A DNA stretch of 64,000 bases. Source: Abelmoschus esculentus (taxonomy: Eukaryota; Streptophyta; Magnoliopsida; Malvales; Malvaceae). Shown here piece by piece: positions 23,985 through 35,219 of the stretch. The notes under the pieces were generated by a model that ran no database searches, had not been told where the DNA came from, and was given only the letters and a program-made list of their open reading frames with translations. A program made the position numbers and the translations under genes. Where the stretch lies: NCBI GenBank assembly GCA_035048815.1, contig JAUCBN010000017.1, positions 9,730,936 to 9,794,935 on the forward strand. The letters are read 5' to 3'. Numbering within the stretch: the stretch's first letter is position 1; every line of letters starts with the position of its first letter.

Positions 23985-26500
23985 ATGAACAGGGCAAACC
24001 CGAGTGGTCCATTATACGATTTGGATCCTGCAATTGAACGCACAGGACACCATATAAGGCGCAACCTGTTTCAAGTCATGGATGATCCACCAAGAGGACA
24101 AATTTCACCTGTTAATCATACTGTACTGCCACCAGCAATGCCGTAGCAGCCACTACCACGACCATTGCCGAGGCAGCTCACTATTAGAGACTTTCTGGTG
24201 GAAGACCTAAACGGACTAAACCCTAGCGTAGTCACCCTTGAAATTGAAGCAACTCTCTTTGAGCTCAAACCAATGATGTTCAAGATGTTGAACACAATTG
24301 GACAGTTTAGTGGGTCTACTACTGAAGATGCAAGGCAGCATCTTAAATCTTTCATGGAAGTGTGCAATTTTTTCAAAATCCAAGGAGTCCATGAAGATAT
24401 TTTAAGATTAAATTTGTTCCCTTATTCACTGAGGAATAGGGCGAAAACTTGGTTAAATTGCATCCCAGCAGGATCCAAAGGATCTTGGGATAAACTCTGC
24501 CGAGAATTCATTACGAGGTTCAACCCGACAAATCTCTATGATCGCATTCGTAATGAGATCACATCATTTCGGCAGGATGATGATGAACCAATGTATGAGG
24601 CGTGGGAACGCTACAGAGAATTGTTAAACAAATGCCCATTACATGGTTTTCCCTTGTTGACGCAAGTCTCCATGTTATATAATGCTACCAATGCCTTCAC
24701 AAGGATAATGCTAGATGCTTCCGCAAATGGGACACTTTTGGATAGAGCACCCGTGGAGGCCATTGAGATTCTGAACAAACTCGCAAGGAACGACTTCTAA
24801 TTTCCTACATAAGGCGGGAATGAATGAGACGCCATGCCACGACCCTTGAATTAGATAGAACTAGTTCGGTGGCAGCACAATTGGCTTCTCTGACCAAGAT
24901 GGTTCAGAATATGCAAGCCCAACAAAATATACATGAGGTTAAGGCAGTCGACTCATCTGATTACATGCAAGATGAGGAAACCAACCTATATGTTGGAAAT
25001 TATAACAGGAACAATCATATGATGTCTAACAATTACAACCCATCCTAGAAAAGGCATCCAAACTTTTTATGGAGTAACCCCCAACAATGCCTTAAATCCA
25101 GTTAACCAAGCCCCTAGATTCCAGCACCAAAGTCAGAACCTGCCGCAGCAGCACACTCAGCAGTCCATGCCGCAGCAGCAGGTCGAACAGCAGCAGTCTC
25201 TGAACGCACTAGCAAATTCTCTTACGGCATTTATGTCAAAGACTGATTCATACATGGTTGAGAATAGCCGCTTCATGAAGCGTACTGATGACTTCATGAA
25301 TCGAGCTGAGATGAGACTACAAAACCAGGAGGCTGCAATCAAGTCTTTAGAAAACCAAGTTGGTCAATTTGCCCAACGACAAAACACTCGACCACTAGGG
25401 GGTTTACTTAGCAATACTGAGGTTGCTAAGGTGTTAGGCCACGAGCAATGCAAGGTAATTACGACAAGAAGTGGCTTACAATTAAAAGATAAAGAAGGTC
25501 CCTCAACCGATAGAGTCCAACTAGAAAAGTAACATCACGAGGACTCAGAAGCTGAGTAGGACCCTGCCGAAAGCACTGCCCCGACAGCAAAACTAGCAAT
25601 AACTGAACATCCTGCCAAGGCAGCTGCAGATAAGTTCACCCCAGGTATTAAACTCAATATCCAAGGAAACCTGGAGGATATAAGACCTCCACCTCCTTTC
25701 CCGCAGAGGTTAATAAAGCACAAACAGGATCACCAATTTCGGAAATTTCTAGACATCTTAAAGCAAGTCCAAATCAACTTGCCATTAGTTGAGACTATTG
25801 AACAAATGCCCAACTATGCCAAGTTCTTAAAGAACATAGTATCCAAACGACGAAGGCTAGGGGAATTTGAAACGGTGGCAGCCACTGAAGGTTGCATGCC
25901 CATGCTATATAATCGCATGTCGCCTAAGCTAAAGGATCCTGGATGCTTTACAATCCCTATGCGATTGGGGATGGTTACGAAGGAAAGGCCCTATGCGACT
26001 TGGGAGCAAGAATCAATCTAATGCCCAAATCAGTTTTTCAAAAACATGGAATAGGGCGGGCAAAACCAACAACAGTACTGCTCCAACTTGCGGATCGGTC
26101 CTATGTGTATCCTGAAGGCAAAATTGAGGAGATTCTGGTTAAGGTCGACAAGTTTATATTTCCTGCCGACTTTCTTGTCCTTGACTGTGAGGCCGACGAC
26201 AATGCACCGATTATCCTGGGTCGACCTTTCCTTGCTATTGGATGCACCATCATCGATGTGGAAAATGGCGAGCTCACAATGCGGATAAACGATCAACAAG
26301 TCAAGTTGAACGCCTTCCACCATCTCACAAATTCAGAAGCTCCAGCAGAATGTAAGGCTCTCCATACACCAGACCAGGGTACTAAAACATTCTGCCTGGA
26401 CAGCACGCTCGGTAGACTATTTGGTAAGCGAATAAAGCCCAAAGGAGAAGTCGAATGCACTGAAGGGACTGGCCAACACGCGAAGGAAGATACAAGCTAG
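23985..26500 (+). pseudogene. Athila-related gag-protease, degenerate
   Basis: The likely start is ATG 23985: the N-terminus LYDLDPAIERT is typical of Athila gag and lies about 110 bp after the PBS. The frame meets TAG at 24144-24146 and then reopens with the retrotransposon gag domain (24165-24800; motifs LFPYSLRNRAKTWL and ITRFNP). It breaks again at 24800, near 25050 and at 25530. A Gln-rich coiled segment (25167-25400) and KVITTRSG follow. The protease region (about 25780-26330) shows INLPLVETIEQMPNYAKF, the catalytic ALCDLGARINLMP after a frameshift near 25960, and IILGRPFLA. The catalytic Asp-Leu-Gly is kept. Homology stops after the protease at 26500. Confidence 0.87.
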
Positions 26501-27020
26501 AAAGAGATAACCAAATTGGGAGATGCATTTACATGCACTCCACAAGTAACATAATCTCTTCCCTTCCATTTTATTTATTATATTAGGACTAGTTTTATAT
26601 GTTGTTCTGTTTTATTTTCAGTATTTTATGTTTTTAAGTTTTTTTAGGATAAATAAAGCAATGAATGCAAAAAAATTATTTCACAGCAGGAAGTCTGTTG
26701 CCGTGGCAGTGCACTGTGTCAGAGCCGCAAAAATCCTAACAGGCAGAAACAGTGCAACGGCTCTCTGTCGAGAAATCCGCCGCGGCAGTAACTGTTCAGC
26801 AAGGTAGTAAATGCCTAACTACTAATTTTTAACAGTTATATTTTTTACAGCCTATATAAACAGCTCACTTGCTTAGAATTACACACTCTTGCATTCTTGC
26901 TAATCTTCTTTCTTTCACAATCTTCCTCTTCATTACTTTAGCTCTAATCTACTTCTAGAAATTTTCAGCAATCTTTTCAAGTACTCCAGATTTTGTTCAA
27001 GGCATCCAATAACTACAATC
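26501..27020 (+). other. Internal spacer of Athila-related element in place of RT/integrase
   Basis: About 520 bp joins the end of protease to the next frame. It includes a pyrimidine-rich, promoter-like stretch (CCTATATAAACAGC near 26851) and no pol homology. In autonomous Athila elements reverse transcriptase, RNase H and integrase would follow protease here. Confidence 0.6.
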
Positions 27021-28463
27021 ATGGTCGCTTACAACCGTTTTTATCCTGCCTCCATTAAAGAGCGATTCAACCGTTCTTTTGTGGCCCGACAGCTATGAGA
27101 GGAGCAAGAATTTCAGCACTTGGATGAAGATAATTATGGCATCGAACAGTTCTTGTTCGACAAAATCAAATACCAATATTGGAAAATCTTCTGTCTCCAA
27201 CCTCCCCCAGCGAATGCCACGATGGTCCGAGAGTTTTATGCCCACATACCGAGCGAAGGAAATTTATATGTCCACTGCCGAGGGAAGCCAGTCGCCCTTA
27301 ATACCGAAGCAATCAACCAACGCTATGGCCTCACTCTGTTGTCCAATGCACATAGTGATTTTGATGTGTAGGTCACCGATGTCGACTTCAAATTGATCAA
27401 AGATGATCTTTGTTACGGTGATACCCCTTTGGAGACCAGTAACCATAGAGGATCCGTAATAAGATTGAGCCTAAAACCCGAGGCTAAGATGTGGTGCACC
27501 TTTGTCAAAAGACGTCTTATGACCACGTCGCACAACAGCACAGTCGACAGGAGACGTTTGGTGCTCATCCAGTCTATAATCAATAAGAGGATCATCAATG
27601 TTGGAGAAATTATTCTCCAAGAAATTTATGATTGAGGTAAGAAAGACAAAGGCCCTTTATGTTTCCCTTTTTTAATCTCTGCTTTATGTATTACTGCAGG
27701 TGTACCAGTCGAGGCTACAGACGAGTACACACCGAATTAGCCAAGATGGTCTAAAGATTTCTATCGTTGAGTCATGCAGATAACCCAGGCAGAACCAGTC
27801 CAAGTAACACCGTAGCAGTTCACTGCAGACTTTACTGCCGGAGGGCAGTACTCGAAAGAAGTACCCACATTTGCCCAGAGCCCTGCCGCAGTAGACCCTT
27901 ACCAAGAAATTCTGCGGAGAATGGCAGCCATGGACCTTCGCCAGCAACGATACACGAAGTACCAGCGCGACTTCAACACATATCTCGCCCACATGATGAT
28001 GACAAGCTTCCCAAATCAAGGGGCGTAATTCCCAGAATTCTCAGCCAACATCTTTGTCACTGTCTCCCCTTATACCGAGACAACACCTGCCCCAGGGCCT
28101 TAACCCTTTTTCCCACCAAGGCCGCCCCAACAGTTTCATGCTACCAGACCTTCCAGACCGTCTAGGTCTGCCAGAGTATCCTCTACCAGCCAACGGCCGT
28201 CCAAGAGGCGAGTTGTTATTAACTCTCCCCAACGGGAACCAATCCCTATGCCTAGTCTCAGCAGAGGCACTCTGTCTCGCGAGATTGACAAATACCACAG
28301 TTCGTCACATGAACTAGCAATACACACTACCACGGTAGGGGGCGGGACAGAAACCATGCACATAGAAAATATTGACGAAGTGGAAGAAGGGGATGAAGTT
28401 ACTGCACCACCGCAATACACACCGCCCAGTCGAGTTCAACCACATCGGCAAGCCAAACAATAG
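27021..28463 (+). pseudogene. Athila-associated 'plant transposon protein' domain frame, with several stops
   Basis: A single frame runs from ATG 27021 (MVAYNRFYPASIKERF) to TAG 28461-28463. The first ~200 codons match the plant-specific 'putative plant transposon protein' family found with Athila-like elements: key stretches MVREFYAHIP, KMWCTFVKRRLMTTSHNSTV and IINVGEIILQEI. The downstream GKKDKGPLCFPFLISAL also fits the family. The C-terminal half (from about 27770) is Gln/Pro/Arg/Ser-rich with an acidic end and is less conserved. Stops interrupt the frame at 27096-27098 (TGA), 27369-27371 (TAG), 27633-27635 (TGA) and several later places, without frameshifts. Biochemical role unknown. Confidence 0.8.
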
Positions 28464-28639
28464 CAATCACCAACACAAGGATCTTGACGGAAGGAGTCAG
28501 TAGCATGGCCTAGGAGACTGCTCCGTACAAGCAGCTCCTCAGAGTCGTTATAAATGATTTATTTTAATGCTTTTGTCTATTTCTTTATTGAAATTGTTGT
28601 TTGCCGCATATATTGAGCATTAAGGACAATGCTCGGTTT

Positions 28640-28654
28640 GAGTTTGGGGGTATT
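28640..28654 (+). other. Extra copy of the Athila polypurine-tract motif
   Basis: GAGTTTGGGGGTATT preceded by AAGGACAATGCTCGG is the same arrangement as the true PPT at 29403-29417 (GAGGACAAGCAATAGTTC then the tract). Here it is followed by GTAGGTGCAG, not by an LTR. Confidence 0.7.
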
Positions 28655-28967
28655 GTAGGTGCAGAAGCACTGCCGAGGTAACCTACTGTCGCGGCATTAC
28701 CATGAAAAAGGGAGTATTTTTTTGAATTTTTTTTGGCAATATTCTCTTTTCTTGAATTATTGTTTTTAATCTTGTACTGCTCTACATCAGCTTTGCTTTA
28801 GTTTACTCCTTTAAGGCTATAGAAATCTTTCTCCTTACCATGGTCAAGTTCTGTTTTGAAGGGATAACCATAGGATACTCATGGAATAAAACTTAGAAGC
28901 TTGCTTTAGGGTTAGAAAGAAAATAAACACTTTTTGGACTTGCTTGATTTAGGAGTTCTTTTAATAA

Positions 28968-28995
28968 ACTAGAGGTGCCCAGCACTGGCTCTAGT
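28968..28995 (+). other. Stem-loop 1 in Athila 3' region
   Basis: ACTAGAG and CTCTAGT pair as a 7-bp stem around the loop GTGCCCAGCACTGG. Related to the stem-loops at 29012-29037 and 29101-29128. Confidence 0.7.
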
Positions 28996-29011
28996 TTTGC
29001 TCTCCTTCATG

Positions 29012-29037
29012 CTAGAGGTGCCCGAAATTGGCTCTAG
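29012..29037 (+). other. Stem-loop 2 in Athila 3' region
   Basis: CTAGAG and CTCTAG pair around the loop GTGCCCGAAATTGG. Confidence 0.7.
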
Positions 29038-29100
29038 TATGCTAAATAGGTGGTTAAAAAGAAAAAAAAATAAGAAAAAAAAGAAAATAGAAAATGCATA

Positions 29101-29128
29101 TCTTGAGGTTCCCGAAATTGGCTCAAGA
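29101..29128 (+). other. Stem-loop 3 in Athila 3' region, with compensating base changes
   Basis: TCTTGAG and CTCAAGA pair as a 7-bp stem around the loop GTTCCCGAAATTGG. The stem differs from stem-loop 2 at matching positions on both arms. Confidence 0.7.
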
Positions 29129-29402
29129 CTTGTTGTTTTAAGGAGAAAGCTTTAGTCCAAATTCTATTTGTCTTGAACTTAGAGTTTATCTAAGAAAGCC
29201 TTGAATCAACCTTGTCCATAAAACGCACACACTCACCTAGCCTTATAGCTTGTTTCTTAGTAAAAGTCCTTGGGTAAACTAGTGGCTAAAACGGAGAAAT
29301 GGTCATGACCATGGTGGGGAGAATAGATGGAAAAGTAAGACCAAAGGGGAGTAAGGTTCGACAATTTGATATCTTGCATTGCTTGAGGACAAGCAATAGT
29401 TC

Positions 29403-29417
29403 GAGTTTGGGGGTATT
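29403..29417 (+). other. Polypurine tract of Athila-related element
   Basis: GAGTTTGGGGGTATT directly precedes TGACGAGTGCCC, the 3' LTR start. Confidence 0.85.
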
Positions 29418-30741
29418 TGACGAGTGCCCAAAAGGTAGTTATTTACTACCCTTCTCATGGTACTTTATGCATCTACTATACTCCAACTTGAGCTGAAATA
29501 TGGACTCTTTGCACAATATTGGATATTCCGTTATCACTACTTACAACGTCAAAATTTATAGAGAATACGGATATTATTACATATTCTGTACATGCTGGAA
29601 TATCCAGGGCCGAAGCAGCGGTGAAGCAGTGTTGAGGCCGAGGCAGAGACAAGGCCGCGATAGCATCCTGAGTGGCAACATCAACATGATAGGCGACTGA
29701 AAGACAAAAATATAGAGAACATTCTAGAAGATGCAGTACATCAATTGGACCAGGCTAGCGCACTAAAAGCCCAAGTCAAAGACCGAACGGGAAAAGCTTT
29801 CTAGAAGGTTGCAAACTTGGAAACATCAAATCTCATGTAGAAGACTTACTCCCAACTCCAAGTTAGAGTCTATTTAGGAAAGGTTTACCCTAGGTTAAGA
29901 CTATATATAGCCTAGCCGGCCACATTGTTAAAGAGAGTCGATTTTAGAGAAACCCTTCCCCTAAGATTTGTACTTATCGACATTATGTTCTAAATCTCTC
30001 AGGGATAGGTGAAGGTTGTAGATATTAGTGAGAGGAGATTGTTTCTTGTTTCTTTGTTCTAATGTAATAATAATATCGAAGTTTTCTTATCCTATTGTCA
30101 TTCCTTGTTCTTGCATTCAAGCTCGAGAGAGAAGTTTGTAAGTAATCTATTTATCTAGCATCGAGAGAGTTAGATTCACGAAAGGGATAAGTACGGTGTT
30201 GACGACACTAACTTGGCCTAGAGATAGGTTAAGAGTTTCAGAAGCTAAAGGAAGTGTTGGATTGGTTGGTGATTATCGTTGATTCACGCCGAGAGGTATT
30301 GTCAAAGACCAATCATCAACAACGCTCTAACTTAGAGAAAAGCGAAGTCAACTACGGACACTTTGCTAAACTTTGATGCATCTGCCCAAGAGTTGCCGCG
30401 ACAGAGAACACCAATGTTGCCGAGGTTGTAGCTGCAGTACTATCGAATCAGTATTGTGTAATTGTATTGGACAAGAAGAAGATCAATCGAATCCACTAAT
30501 TAACTTAGCTGGATCCTACCCACTTTCTCTATATCGTTCTTCATCCTTTATTTTATGTTTTGTTATTTAGTTACTTAGACAATTCCACTTATATGTGTTT
30601 TTACTTTATTTTTCAGGAGCAAGGGAACAAGGGGAGACATATTAAGTATACCAATCCCTGTTGAGACGATACACGATATACTTATCACTTTATTACTTGC
30701 GACGTGCATACTGCACAGTTGCGCTATTCTTACACGCATCA
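29418..30741 (+). repeat. 3' LTR of Athila-related element
   Basis: 1,324 bp, from TGACGAGTGCCC to ACACGCATCA, with TATA CTATATATAG at 29901-29910 and a ~38-bp insertion at about 30449-30486 relative to the 5' LTR. Confidence 0.92.
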
Positions 30742-33700
30742 ACATGCACTCGAAGAGATGGGTCAATTATCGCGACATACGCTCCAATAGAGGGGTCGTC
30801 CATCACAGTGTACGCTCTAAGAAAAGGACCATTAATTATAACAAGCACACAAAGAGAGGAGTCATTAATCACGACTTACGCTCGAAGAGAGGGGTTGTCC
30901 ATCATGGTTTACGCTCAAATAGAGGGATCGTTCACCAATACATGCACTTGAAGAGAAGCGTTAGTCATCGCAACATACGAACAGAGACAGGGGTCATCGA
31001 TCACGGTATACGCTCCAAGAGAGGGACCGTTCATTAAGACATGCATTCAAAGAGAGGGACCGTTCATTAAGACATGCATTCAAAGAGAGGTGTCATTCTT
31101 CGCGACATACACTCAAAGAGAGGGATCATCCATCACCGTTCATTATGATATGCACTCGAAGAGAGGGGTCATCCATCATCGTTCATTATGATATGCACTC
31201 GAAGAGAGGGGTCAATCATCGTGACATACGCTCAAAGAGAGGGGTCGTCCACCATGGTACACGTTAAAAGAGAGAGATTGTTCACCATAACATGCACTCG
31301 AAGAGAGGGATCATTCGTTGCGACATACGCTCAGAGAGAGAGGTCGTCCATCACGGTAGACGCTCAAAGAGAGAGATAGTTCATTATGACATACGCTTGA
31401 AGAGAGAGGTCATTCACCGCAACATACGCTCAATGAGGGATCATCCATCACCGTTCATTGTGACATGCACTCGAAGAGTGGGGTCAATCATCGTGACATA
31501 CGCTCAAATAAAACGATCGTCCATCACGGTAGACGCTCAAAGAGAGGGACTGTTCACCATGATATGCACTCGAAGATAGGGGTCATTCATCGTGACATAC
31601 GCTCAAAGAGAGGGATCGTCCATCACGATACACGCTCAATGAGAGGGACCGTTCACCATGACATGCACTCGAAGAGATGGGTCATTTAGCGCGACATACG
31701 TTCAAAGAGATGGATCGTCCATCACGGTATACACTCAAATAGAGGGACCGTTCATCATGACATACACACGAAGAGAGGGGTCATTCATCGCGACACACGC
31801 TCAAAGAGAGGGGTTGTCCATCACGGTATACGCTCAAAGAGAAGGACCGTTCATTATGGCATACGCTCGAAAGAGGGGTCATTTACCGCAACATACACTT
31901 AAAGAGAGGGGTCGTTCATTACGCTATACGCTCTAAGAAAGAGATTGTTCATTATCACATGCACTCGAAGAGAGTGGGCATTCTTCACGACATATGCTCA
32001 AAGATAGGGGTCATCAATGACGGTAAACGCACAAAGAGCGGGATTGTTCATTCTGACATGCACTCGAAGAAAGGGGTCATTCTTCGCGACATACGCTTAA
32101 AGAGAGGGGTCATCCATCACGGTATACGCTCAAAGTGAGCGGCCATTCCCCATGACATGCACTCGGAGTGAGGTTCATTCATCGCAACATATGCTCAAAG
32201 AAAGGGGTCATTGATCACGGTATACGCTCCAAGAGAGAGAGCGTGCATCACGATATACGCTCAATGAAAGGGACCGTTCACTTTGACATACGCTCAAAGA
32301 GATGGGTCATTAATCGCGACATACGTTTAAAGAGCGGGGTCAACCATCACGATATACGCTCTAAGTAAGGGAGCGTTCATTATGACATGCACTCGTAGAG
32401 AGGGGTCATTCATCGCGACATACGCTCAAAGAGAGGGACCGTTTACCATGACATGTACTCGAATTTAGGGGTCAATCATCGTGACATACGCTCTAAGAAA
32501 AGTGTCGTCCAACATGGCAAACACACAAAGAGAGGGACAGTACATTATGACATATGCTCGAAGATATGGGTCATTCATTGCAACATACACTCAAAGAAAG
32601 GGGTCCTTCATCACGGTATACTCTCTAAGAAAGGGATTGTTCATAATGACATGCACTCGAGAGAGGGGTCTTTCATCACGACATACGCTCAAAGAGAAGG
32701 GTCGTCCATCACGGTATACGCTCTAAGGAAGGGACCATTCATTATGACATCCACCCGAACAGAGGGGTCATTTATCGCGACATACGCTCAAAAAGAGGGA
32801 CCGTTCACCATGACATGCACTCGAATAGAAGGGTCATTAATCACAACATACGCTCAGAGAGAGGGGCCATCGATCACGGTATACGCTCAAAGAGAGGGTT
32901 CGTTCATTATAACATGCACTCGAAGAGAGGGGTCATTCATCACGACATATGCTCAAAGAGCGGCGTACCCATCACGATATACGCTCAAAGAGAGGGACCT
33001 TTAATTTTAACATGCACTCGAAGAGAGGGGTTATTCATCGCGACATACGCTCAAAGAGAGGTGTCGTCTATCACGGTATACGCTCTAAGAAAAGGACAGT
33101 TTATTATGACATGCACTCGAAGAGAGGGGTCATTCATCGTGACATACGCTCAAAGAGAGAAGTTGTCCATCACGGTATACGCTCAAAGATAGGGTTCGTA
33201 CACCATGACATGCACTCAAAGAGAGGAGTCTTCTATCACTGCATACACTCAAAGAGAGGAGTCGTCCATCACAACATACGCTCAAAGAGAGGGTCTGTTC
33301 ATTATGACATACGCTTGAAGAGAGGGGTCATTCACCGCGACATACGCTTAAAGAGAGGGGTCGTCCATCACGCTAAACGCTCAAAGAAGGGACTTTTCAT
33401 TATGACATGCACTCAAAGAGAGGGGTGATTCATCGCAACATACGCTCAAAGAGAGGGGTCGTTCATCATGGTATATGCTCTAAGAAAAGGATCATTCTCT
33501 ATGACATGCACTCGAAGAGAGGGGTCATTGATCGCAACATACACTCAAAGAAAGAGGTCATCGACCATGGTATACACTTTAAGAGAGGGACCGTTCATTA
33601 TGACATGCACTCGAAGGGAGGGGTCATTTATCACGACATATTCTCAGGGAGTCCATCACAGTAAACGCTCAAAGAGAGGGACCGTTCACCATTACATGCA

Positions 33701-35219
33701 CTCGAAGAGAAGTGTCAGTCATCGCAACATACGCTCAAAGAGGGAGCGTTCATTATGACATCACTTGAATAGAGGGGTCGCAGCGACGTCCATCACAGTA
33801 TACGCTCCAAGAGAGGGACTTTTCCTTATGGCATGCACTCGTAGAGAGGGGTCATTTATTGCAACATACGCTCAAAGAGATGGGTCGTCCATCACCGTAT
33901 ACGCTCAAAGAGAGGGACCGTTCACTATGACACACTCTTGAAGAGGGGTCATTCAACGTGACGTACGCTCAAGAGTAAGGTTGTCCATCACGGTATACGC
34001 TGTAAGAAATGGACTGTTCACCATGACATGCATTCAAAGAGAGGGGTCATTCATCGCAATATACGTTCAAAGAGAGGGGTCATGGATCACGGTACACACT
34101 CGAAGAGAAGGATCGTTCATTATGAATACTCTTGAAGAGAGGGATCATTCATCGCGAGATACGCTCAAATAGAAGGGTCGTAAATCATGGTATACGCTCT
34201 AAGAAAGAGAGTATTCATTATGACATGCACTCAAAGACAGGGGTCATTCATCGCGACATACGCTCAAAGAGAGGGGTAGTCCATCAAGGTATACGCTCAA
34301 AGAGTGGGACTGTTCATCTTGACACGTACTCGAAGAGAAGGGTCATTCATCGCAACATATACTCAAAGAGAGGGGTCATCGATCATGGTATATGCTTAAA
34401 GAGAGGGGTAGTCCATCAAGGTATACGCTCAAAGAGTGGGACTGTTCATCTTGACATGCACTCGAAGAGAAGGGTCATTCATCGCAACATATACTCAAAG
34501 AGAGGGGTCATCGATCATGGTATACGCTCAAAGAGAGGGTCCGTTCATTATGACATGCACTCGAAGAGAGGGGTCCTTCATCGCGACATACTCTCAAAGA
34601 GAGGGGTCTTCCATCATAGTATACGCTCAAAGAAAGGAACTGTTCACCATTACATGCACTCGAAGAGAAGTGTCATTAAACGCAACATACACTCAAAGAG
34701 AGGGGTCATCGATCACGGTATATGCTCAAAGACAGGACTGTTCATTATGACATGCACTCGAAGAGAGGGGTCATTAATCTCGATATACGCTCAAAGTGCG
34801 TCGGCGTCCATCACGGTATACGCTCAAAGAGATGGACCGTTCATTATGACATACAATCGAAGAGAAGGGTCATTCATCGCGACATACACTCAAAGAGAGG
34901 CGGAGTCCATCACGGTATACGCTCAAAGAGAGGGACTGTTCATGATGACATGAATTAAAGAGGGAGGTCGTCATTCATTGCGATATACATTCCATGAGAG
35001 GGGTCGTCCATCACTGTATACGCTCAAAGAGAGGGGTCATCGATCACAGTATAGGCTCAAAGAGAGGGACCGTTCATTATGACATGCACTCGAAGAGAGT
35101 AAACGTTCACTATGGCATACGCTTGAAGAGATGGGTCATGCACCGCGACATACGCTCAAAGAGAAGGGTTGTCCATCACGGTATACGCTATAACAATTTG
35201 ACCGTTCACCCTAACATGC
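30742..35219 (+). repeat. 33-bp satellite, block 5
   Basis: About 135 monomers; starts with target duplication ACATG. It contains a near-perfect 132-bp (four-monomer) tandem duplication at about 34261-34524 and local 33- to 66-bp repeats near 31030-31090 and 31130-31210. It ends with CATGC (35215-35219), the left target duplication of X copy 2. Confidence 0.95.

Larger units (their letters stand above)
22563..30741 (+). mobile_element. Athila-related LTR retrotransposon, non-autonomous, with ACATG target duplication
   Basis: The 8,179-bp element has LTRs 22563-23852 and 29418-30741 (start TGATGAGTGCCC/TGACGAGTGCCC; ends CGCACCA/CGCATCA), flanked by ACATG at 22558-22562 and 30742-30746. An Athila-type PBS follows the 5' LTR, and the tract GAGTTTGGGGGTATT precedes the 3' LTR. 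Internally there is a degenerate gag-protease (23985-26500) and a separate frame with the plant transposon protein domain (27021-28463). No reverse transcriptase, RNase H or integrase is seen in any frame, so it would depend on enzymes from a related element. Many premature stops. Confidence 0.92.

Noticed and set aside
27637..27699. A 63-bp GT-AG intron in the Athila plant-transposon-domain frame
   Set aside because: The stretch is a multiple of three, open in frame, and its translation (GKKDKGPLCFPFLISAL) fits the protein family, so it is coding.
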